A stretch of DNA of 64,000 bases from Streptomyces smaragdinus (lineage in GTDB: Bacteria; Actinomycetota; Actinomycetes; Streptomycetales; Streptomycetaceae). A program made the position numbers and the translations under genes. Every line of letters begins with the position of its first letter. Position 1 is the stretch's first letter. Shown one piece after another: positions 59,004 to 64,000 of this stretch. The stretch covers positions 62,001-126,000 of the forward strand of contig NZ_WEGJ01000006.1 of assembly GCF_009604385.1 (NCBI RefSeq). Direction: 5' to 3'. The notes under the pieces are model-generated. The model saw nothing but the letters and a program-made list of their open reading frames with translations, did no database searches and had not been told where the DNA came from.

Positions 59004-59054
59004 GGTTCTCTCCTTCATACGGTCGGTGGGGTCGCCACCGGGATGAGGGACGGG

Positions 59055-59092
59055 TGCGCTTGTGCGTTGCGCTGTGCGTTTGCGCTGTGCGT
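59055..59092. repeat. 13-bp tandem repeat upstream of the protease
   Basis: TTGCGCTGTGCGT occurs twice back to back (59067-59079 and 59080-59092), preceded by a decayed copy (TGCGCTTGTGCG, 59055-59066). It lies 50-90 bp before the protease start. Confidence 0.7.
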
Positions 59093-59169
59093 GAGACATC
59101 ACTCGGTCCCGCGCGTCCCGGGGGGTGGGTGCGCGTGGGGGGCGGTCCGAGCCTGGCGGGGGGAGTCTG

Positions 59170-59189
59170 GGCGGCAAGCGCTTGCCGCC
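59170..59189. promoter_or_regulatory. 20-bp perfect palindrome, LacI-type operator candidate
   Basis: GGCGGCAAGCGCTTGCCGCC is perfectly palindromic with a central AAGCGCTT, the usual core of LacI-family operators. It lies in the 519-bp gap between the protease (minus) and the ABC exporter (plus), about 167 bp before the protease start. No LacI gene is in the window. Apart from this and the tandem repeat, I see nothing else in the gap. Confidence 0.5.
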
Positions 59190-59509
59190 GCCAGGGGGTG
59201 AGGCGGTTTTCGGCCAGGGGTGTATATCCCGGGGTGAGGCCTTTGACGGCTCGCTTCCTTTGCCCCTGGGGCGGGTGTGACGTGGCCGTTTGCCGCTCGG
59301 ACGGTTCACCTCCCCCGATCCCTATGTTGTCCGGTACATGCCCGGATCATCGCGGCGGTGGCTCGCGTGGTGGCGCGTTCTCGCCATCCGGCGGGGGTGG
59401 ACGTCCTCGGGATGTTGCGGTCCGCGCCGGCTTCTCCGGGCCTTCTGAACCGCCTCCCGGCGCGAGGGCACCGACCCGGAGCCCAGGCAACCCGACACCC
59501 CCCGCCCCG

Positions 59510-59522
59510 TAGACTCACCCCC
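59510..59522 (+). promoter_or_regulatory. putative leaderless -10 box of the ABC exporter
   Basis: TAGACT (59510-59515) fits TANNNT and ends 7 nt before the ATG at 59523, with no Shine-Dalgarno sequence. Confidence 0.5.
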
Positions 59523-60449
59523 ATGCACAGCACCCCCGCCGTAGAAACCACCGCCCTCATCAAGCGGTACGGCGACAAGACCGCCCTCGACGGCCTGACC
59601 CTCACCGCCGCGCGCGGCACCGTCACCGCCCTCCTCGGCCCCAACGGCGCGGGCAAGACCACCACCGTGGAGATCTGCGAGGGCTACCGCCGCCCCGACG
59701 CCGGCACCGTCCGGGTCCTGGGCCTCGACCCCCACCGCGACGCCGCCGCCCTGCGGCCGCGGATCGGCGTGATGCTCCAGGAGGGCGGCGTCTACCCCGG
59801 CGCCCGGGCCGTCGAGATGCTCCGCCACATGGCGAAGCTGCACGCCCACCCCCTGGACACCGACGCCCTGATCGAGCGCCTGGGCCTGGCGTCGACCGGC
59901 CGCACCCCGTTCCGGCGGCTCTCCGGCGGGCAGAAGCAGCGCCTCGCGCTGGCGACGGCGGTCGTCGGGCGTCCGGAGCTGGTCTTCCTCGACGAGCCGA
60001 CCGCGGGCCTGGACCCGCAGGCCCGGCACGCCACCTGGGACCTGATCCGTGAGCTGCGCGCGGACGGGGTGTCCGTGATCCTCACGACCCACTACATGCA
60101 CGAGGCCGAGGAGCTCGCGGACGCCGTCGCGATCATCGACGAGGGCCGCCTCGTCGTCCACGGCACCCCGGAGGAGCTGTGCCGGGGCGGCGCGGAGAAC
60201 ACGATGCGGTTCTCGGGCCGCCCGGGCCTGGACACCGCGTCGCTGCTGAAGGCGCTGCCCTCGCGGAGCGCGGCGGTGGAGCTGACGGCGGGCTCGTACC
60301 GGGTCACCGGCGACATCACGCCCGAACTGCTGGCCACGGTGACGACGTGGTGCGCGCAGAACGGTGTGCTGCCCGACCGGATAACGGTGGAGCGGCGCAC
60401 GCTCGAGGACGTCTTCCTGGAACTGACCGGCAAGGAGCTCCGCGCATGA
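59523..60449 (+). CDS. ABC transporter ATPase (DrrA-like exporter type)
   Basis: This encodes 308 residues: Walker A LLGPNGAGKTTTVE, signature RLSGGQKQRLALA, Walker B LVFLDEPTAGLD, switch TTHYMHEAEELAD. The C-terminal extension of about 80 residues is typical of DrrA/NodI-type export ATPases. It forms a transporter with the downstream permease, to which it is coupled by an ATGA overlap. The substrate is unknown; the pair could be involved in drug or lipid export. Confidence 0.94.
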   Translation: MHSTPAVETTALIKRYGDKTALDGLTLTAARGTVTALLGPNGAGKTTTVEICEGYRRPDAGTVRVLGLDPHRDAAALRPRIGVMLQEGGVYPGARAVEMLRHMAKLHAHPLDTDALIERLGLASTGRTPFRRLSGGQKQRLALATAVVGRPELVFLDEPTAGLDPQARHATWDLIRELRADGVSVILTTHYMHEAEELADAVAIIDEGRLVVHGTPEELCRGGAENTMRFSGRPGLDTASLLKALPSRSAAVELTAGSYRVTGDITPELLATVTTWCAQNGVLPDRITVERRTLEDVFLELTGKELRA

Positions 60450-61213
60450 GCACGGGCGTGTACACCCCCCGCCCCGGAGCGGCCCCGCTGTCGCGCATGA
60501 TCGCGGCGCAGGCGGCGCTGGAGACAAAGCTCCTGCTGCGCAACGGCGAGCAGCTGCTGCTGACGGTCATCATCCCGTCCGTGGTCCTCGCCCTCTTCAG
60601 CGCGGTGGACGTGATCGACACGGGTGCCGGCGAGCGGGTCGACTTCCTGGCCCCCGGCGCCATCGCCCTGGCCGTCCTGGCGACGTCCTTCACCGGCCAG
60701 GCGATCGGCACGGGCTTCGACCGCCGCTACGGCGTCCTCAAACGCCTCGGCGCGTCCCCGCTCCCCCGGTTCGCGCTGATGGCGGCGAAGACGGCGTCGG
60801 TGCTGCTGACGCAGATCCTGCAGATCGCGCTGCTGTCCGTGATCGCCGCGGCCCTGGGCTGGTCCCCCCGCGGCAACGGGCTCTACGCCGCGGTCCTGAT
60901 CCTGCTGGCCACGGCGGCCTTCTCCGGCCTGGGCCTGCTCATGGCGGGCACCCTGAAGGCGGAGGCGACGCTGGCGGCGGCGAACCTGGTCTTCATCATC
61001 CTGATGGTGATCGGCGGCGTCCTGGTCCCCCTCGCGAAGTTCCCCTCCGCGGTCCAATCCCTCCTGGAGCTCCTCCCGATCACGGCCCTCTCCGAGGGCC
61101 TGCGCGACGTCCTCCAGCACGGCGCGGGCATGCCGTGGCCGGAGGCGGGCGTGCTGGCGGTGTGGGCGGTCGTGGGCCTGGGCCTGGCGGCGCGCTTCTT
61201 CCGCTGGGAGTGA
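60446..61213 (+). CDS. ABC-2 type permease
   Basis: This encodes 255 residues with about six hydrophobic helices and an N-terminal cytoplasmic segment (MIAAQAALETKLLLRNGEQL). FDRRYGVLKRLGASPLPR and the ELLPITALSEGLRDVL stretch are typical of ABC-2 (DrrB-like) permeases. Coupled to the ATPase. No biosynthetic genes adjoin it, so the cargo cannot be inferred. Confidence 0.93.
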   Translation: MSTGVYTPRPGAAPLSRMIAAQAALETKLLLRNGEQLLLTVIIPSVVLALFSAVDVIDTGAGERVDFLAPGAIALAVLATSFTGQAIGTGFDRRYGVLKRLGASPLPRFALMAAKTASVLLTQILQIALLSVIAAALGWSPRGNGLYAAVLILLATAAFSGLGLLMAGTLKAEATLAAANLVFIILMVIGGVLVPLAKFPSAVQSLLELLPITALSEGLRDVLQHGAGMPWPEAGVLAVWAVVGLGLAARFFRWE

Positions 61214-61222
61214 CGGAGGGGC

Positions 61223-61726
61223 CTACCGCCCGAAGTTCCACTTCCCCGGCAGCCGCGCCCCGCACAACACGCAGACGTAGTCGTCCTCCCGTACGACCGC
61301 CCGCTCCCCGCAGCCCTCGCAGCGCCGGAAGACCACCTCGTGCGTGAAGCCCTCCGGGGCCGGGAGCCCGGCCCGGTGGAGGGCCGAGGCGAGGGCGGGC
61401 CAGCAGGTGACGTCGGGGCAGTAGCCGGTCGACTGGTTGCTGGACTCGCGGACGGTCCATCCCGTACGCGCGCGTTCGAAGCCGATCTCCCCCGCGGCCA
61501 GCACCCGGGCGCCGGACGCGCAGGCCACGTGTTCGCTGCGGCGCGGGGCCAGGCACAGGGTGCCGGTGAGATCCACGACGTACGTGAACGGCTCCGCGAG
61601 TTCGGCGCGGGGCCGGGCGGTGAGCCAGCGGTCCAGGTCCGCCGGGGAGCGGACCGGGGTTCCGGGCGGCTGGTCGACGGCCGCCGCGCGGATGTCGTCC
61701 GGTCCCACGTACGCGTAACCCTCCAC
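61223..61726 (-). CDS. zinc-ribbon protein, unknown function
   Basis: This encodes 167 residues from a GTG start. The C-terminus holds two CxxC pairs, CEGCGE and CVLCGARLP, forming a zinc ribbon. The central part has VVDLTGTLCLAPRRSEHVAC. The start is apparently leaderless: TAGGCT stands 7 nt upstream on the coding strand (61739-61734) and no ribosome-binding site is present. Probably a nucleic-acid- or protein-binding adaptor; I do not recognise a named family. It converges with the permease gene, 9 nt apart. Confidence 0.75.
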   Translation of the reverse strand: MEGYAYVGPDDIRAAAVDQPPGTPVRSPADLDRWLTARPRAELAEPFTYVVDLTGTLCLAPRRSEHVACASGARVLAAGEIGFERARTGWTVRESSNQSTGYCPDVTCWPALASALHRAGLPAPEGFTHEVVFRRCEGCGERAVVREDDYVCVLCGARLPGKWNFGR

Positions 61727-61733
61727 GGCCGCG

Positions 61734-61739
61734 AGCCTA
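61734..61739 (-). promoter_or_regulatory. putative leaderless -10 box of the zinc-ribbon gene
   Basis: On the minus strand TAGGCT fits TANNNT and ends 7 nt before the GTG start at 61726. Confidence 0.4.
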
Positions 61740-61829
61740 TCCGCCTGCCGGAACCGGCTACCCCCGGCCACGCGTGTTGTCCTACGGTGCTGTGGTCGGC
61801 ACGAGTGGCTACGCAGGGGGAGGTACCGG

Positions 61830-62261
61830 ATGAGCGCGGGGGCGCTGGCGGAGCGGATCGCCGAGCGGCGGGCCGGGTCGGGTGACGGCCGGGCCATGGT
61901 CGGGGAGCTGCGGCGGGCGGCGGTGCTCGTGCCGTTCGAGGGCGGCGGGCTGTGGACGGCCGAGTTCGGCGGGATCCGCTGGATCTGCGGCTTCACGGAC
62001 GAGGCGGCGCTGGCGCGGTTCGCCCGGGCCAAGGACCCCGGCGACGGCAGCCTGACCGGCCGGGAGTGGGAGTACGCGGTCTACCGCGGCGCGCGGCTGC
62101 TGGACGAGATCATCCCGGCGATGGGCGTACCGGCGGGGGTGGCGATCGACATCGGTGACCAGGACACCGCGATGCTCTTCCCGCCGGTGGTGGGCATCGT
62201 GCCGGAGGCGGTCGCCGTGGACGCGGGCGTGGACGACGACGACCGGGAGGAACGGGACTGA
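61830..62261 (+). CDS. SseB-like small protein, first gene of a WXG/Imm50 group
   Basis: This encodes 143 residues with GGAGG about 7 nt before the ATG. It includes AVLVPFEGGGLWTAEFGGIR, ICGFTDEAALARFAR and an acidic tail, resembling SseB-type domains found near type VII secretion and toxin-immunity genes. Its stop overlaps the start of the next gene (TGATG). Role in secretion or regulation is not known. Confidence 0.75.
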   Translation: MSAGALAERIAERRAGSGDGRAMVGELRRAAVLVPFEGGGLWTAEFGGIRWICGFTDEAALARFARAKDPGDGSLTGREWEYAVYRGARLLDEIIPAMGVPAGVAIDIGDQDTAMLFPPVVGIVPEAVAVDAGVDDDDREERD

Positions 62262-62881
62262 TGTCCGAAGACCTCAAGATCGACGCACAGTCGGTCCAGC
62301 AGATCCAGCAGGGCATGCGCAGCGCGATCGCGGAGCTGCGCGACATCGGCACGGGCACCGGCTCGGTGCTCGGCAAGGGCTTCTCGGAGCTGTCGATGAC
62401 CGGCATGGAGGCCGGCCACCACGGCCTCTCGGTGGACTTCGAGGACTTCTGCGAGCGCTGGGAGTGGGGCGTACGGGCCCTGATCCAGGACGCCAACACC
62501 ATCTGCGCGAAGCTCGGGATCGCCGCCGGTTTCCTCTGGGAGGAGGACCAGTACATCCAGGGCACCATGAAGATCGGCGTGAACTCCCTGATCGGCAACC
62601 CGCACGCGACGGAGGACGAGGTCACGAAGCAGAGCTGGGGCGACGTCGTCACCCCGGACGCCCCGGACTGGAGCGCGGAGTCCTGGGACAAGGCCGGCGA
62701 CGAGATGGGCCAGACCTGGAAGGACACCGGCCGTTCCCTGGTCACCGAGGGGATGGGCGGGGTGCGCACGGACATCATGAACGACGCCCTGGGCGTCGAC
62801 GACGACGCGTTCGACCAGGCGGTGGACGACACGTTCGGCCCGTCCCCGGAGGAGCGGGCCGCGGCGGGCGAGGGCGGATGA
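62261..62881 (+). CDS. WXG/LXG-like helical protein, candidate type VII-linked
   Basis: This encodes 206 residues. The first 90 are helical with a conserved WEWG in the middle (DFCERWEWGVRALIQDANTI), like the ESX/WXG100-type N-terminal domains of actinobacterial secreted proteins. The C-terminal 100 residues are acidic and low in motif content (WGDVVTPDAPDWSAESWDKA). No toxin domain is visible. Coupled to the preceding gene and followed by two Imm50-type genes. Confidence 0.7.
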   Translation: MSEDLKIDAQSVQQIQQGMRSAIAELRDIGTGTGSVLGKGFSELSMTGMEAGHHGLSVDFEDFCERWEWGVRALIQDANTICAKLGIAAGFLWEEDQYIQGTMKIGVNSLIGNPHATEDEVTKQSWGDVVTPDAPDWSAESWDKAGDEMGQTWKDTGRSLVTEGMGGVRTDIMNDALGVDDDAFDQAVDDTFGPSPEERAAAGEGG

Positions 62882-62927
62882 CGGTCCCGGACCGGCGGGG
62901 AGCGGCGGGACGGCACCGCCGCACGGC

Positions 62928-63422
62928 ATGCGCCCCGTGACCGGGACCTGGACCGACCTGCTGCGGCACCCCTCGCCCCTGGACCGGCTCTTCTCCTCCG
63001 TCCCGCCGCTGCGCGGCGTCCGGCTCCGGTCCGTGACCCTCGACCGGTCGGGGCCCACGGTGACCCTGCGGGTCGATCTGCCGGGGGTGCCGGATCTCGT
63101 GGCCGGGAAGTGGGAGTGCGACACCGTGCAGTGTCAGGTGCGGTTCCTGGCCGTCGGGGGGCTGCGGATGAGCGGGTGGACGCCGCCGGTGGTCGTGGAC
63201 GTGGGGCTGGAGCGCCTGGCCCGGCGGCGGGTCGGGGTGCGGGTGACCGGGGAGGGGACGCGGCTCGTGTTCGTGGCGAGTGACGCGTTGGACGTCGGGC
63301 GTGTGAGCGCGTTCCGGGCCGGGGACGACGGTGGGCCGCACCGGTTCGTACGGCCGCTGGATGCCCGGCTGTACGCGGGGACGCCGGAGCCGCACGAAAG
63401 GGCCTTCTTTGAGCACCTCTGA
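62928..63422 (+). CDS. Imm50-type immunity protein
   Basis: This encodes 164 residues. The start segment WTDLLRHPSPLDRLFSSVPP, followed by VRLRSVTLDRSGPTVTLRVD and the WECDTVQCQVRF beta strands, fits the immunity protein 50 family, which protects against polymorphic toxins. It lies 46 nt after the WXG-like gene. The cognate toxin is not evident. Confidence 0.75.
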   Translation: MRPVTGTWTDLLRHPSPLDRLFSSVPPLRGVRLRSVTLDRSGPTVTLRVDLPGVPDLVAGKWECDTVQCQVRFLAVGGLRMSGWTPPVVVDVGLERLARRRVGVRVTGEGTRLVFVASDALDVGRVSAFRAGDDGGPHRFVRPLDARLYAGTPEPHERAFFEHL

Positions 63423-63807
63423 CTGGTCCGGCCTGCTCACGGCCCCCTCGGCGCTGCGATCGCTGTACGACCACGCCCCCGACCCGGCGGCCTGCCGCCA
63501 CACGTACCTCCAGATCGACGAACGCGCCACCTCCGTCACCCTGTCCCTCACCACCCGCCACCTCCCCGACCACCCGGATCCCGGCTGGAGGAAGCCGTAC
63601 GACGTCGTGGAACTCTTCCTCCACTGCACGGAAGTACGCGACCTCACCGTCGACGGCTGGGGCGGCACCATCCACCACGGGGTGACGTTCACCCCAACCC
63701 CCGACGGCATCGCCGTCACGCTGACCTCGGACGACGGCACGGCCGCCTTCCGCGCCGAACGGATGGACCTCGTACGGGTACGGGCGGGGCTGACCGGTCC
63801 GGAGTGA
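63409..63807 (+). CDS. second Imm50-type immunity protein
   Basis: This encodes 132 residues. It repeats the layout of the preceding gene (WSGLLTAPSALRSLYDHAP, then YDVVELFLHCTEVRDLTVDG), so the two are probably tandem paralogues that have diverged. I chose a TTG start at 63409, with AAAGG about 7 nt upstream, giving a 14-nt overlap with the first gene; no ATG or GTG closer to the conserved start was found. Confidence 0.7.
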   Translation: MSTSDWSGLLTAPSALRSLYDHAPDPAACRHTYLQIDERATSVTLSLTTRHLPDHPDPGWRKPYDVVELFLHCTEVRDLTVDGWGGTIHHGVTFTPTPDGIAVTLTSDDGTAAFRAERMDLVRVRAGLTGPE

Positions 63808-63816
63808 CCCCGCCCC

Positions 63817-64000
63817 TCACGCCCCCACCGGAATCCGGTCCACCAGCCACCACAGGCTGACCGCGATGATCGGTGCCGTCAGGGCCGGGAGGAGCCGGCG
63901 GTGGGCCGGGGTGCGGCGGAGGAGCAGGAGGAGGGGGAAGAGGAGGGCTATCAGGGTGAGTTGGGCTGCTTCTATGCCCGCGTTGAAGCTCAGGAGGGAG
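63817..64000 (-). CDS. HupE/UreJ-like membrane protein, cut by window edge
   Basis: Only the C-terminal 60 residues are inside the window. They read FNAGIEAAQLTLIALLFPLL, then a loop RRTPAHRRLL, then a last hydrophobic helix ending WWLVDRIPVGA. FNAGIExxQL is a mark of the HupE/UreJ_2 family, nickel-linked or general membrane proteins. The 5' part lies beyond 64000. Confidence 0.7.
   Translation of the reverse strand, partial: SLLSFNAGIEAAQLTLIALLFPLLLLLRRTPAHRRLLPALTAPIIAVSLWWLVDRIPVGA

Noticed and set aside
59170..59189. Replication origin box or recombination site
   Set aside because: A single palindrome without DnaA-box clusters or a recombinase gene nearby; an operator is the simpler reading.

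Overview
The window is GC-rich throughout, with strong third-position GC bias, many GTG starts, dense 4-nt ATGA/GTGA overlaps and several genes that look leaderless (a TANNNT box 6-7 nt before the start). Together with the gene families present, this points to a Streptomyces chromosome. No rRNA, conventional tRNA, CRISPR array or plasmid/phage block was found.

Layout. 1-3.9 kb: the end of an IclR regulator, then a divergent uronate-catabolism locus (5-dehydro-4-deoxyglucarate dehydratase and a coupled unknown gene, against uronate dehydrogenase) with three CCGTTCAG/CTGAACGG boxes between. 3.9-13.7 kb: a two-domain TerD protein, a CoA-binding protein behind a palindromic promoter and a 26-aa leader ORF, a helicase with a membrane segment, a TPR protein, and a membrane protein/sensor kinase/response regulator operon. 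13.8-13.9 kb: on the minus strand, a circularly permuted tRNA-like RNA: anticodon arm, T arm, acceptor stem closed by a UUCG loop, then D arm. 13.9-25 kb: a PLP decarboxylase, PucR regulator, secreted esterase, PhoX phosphatase, a DapA paralogue, a 99-100 bp tandem repeat, and a sigma factor/membrane propeller pair. 24.8-28.1 kb: a caspase-like protease with four hydrophobic C-terminal repeats and a small partner, then an IS4-type element abutting cysN.

28.1-44.2 kb holds the most unusual system: a biosynthetic cluster built around an HK97-fold, encapsulin-like shell protein. One tightly coupled minus-strand operon encodes an acyl-AMP ligase, an MFS exporter, an FAD oxidoreductase, an NRPS-like A-T-R protein, an aldo/keto reductase, a sulfotransferase, the shell protein, CysD and CysN. 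A divergent ATP-grasp ligase and a second minus-strand operon (HEXXH protein, helical metal-oxidase-like protein, FemX/GNAT-like transferase) complete it. The gene set suggests this chain: activate an acid, reduce it to aldehyde (R domain), reduce that to alcohol (AKR), then O-sulfonate it (sulfotransferase, with CysDN making APS), perhaps inside or on a protein shell.

44.4-59 kb is mostly housekeeping: DapD, an ECF sigma/CU044_5270 pair, a membrane protein, the full SUF operon (sufR-B-D-ferredoxin-C-S-U-T) and a 1.2-kaa secreted subtilase. 59.5-64 kb holds an ABC exporter, a zinc-ribbon protein, a small WXG/LXG-like gene group with two tandem Imm50-type genes, and the end of a HupE/UreJ-like gene running off the window.
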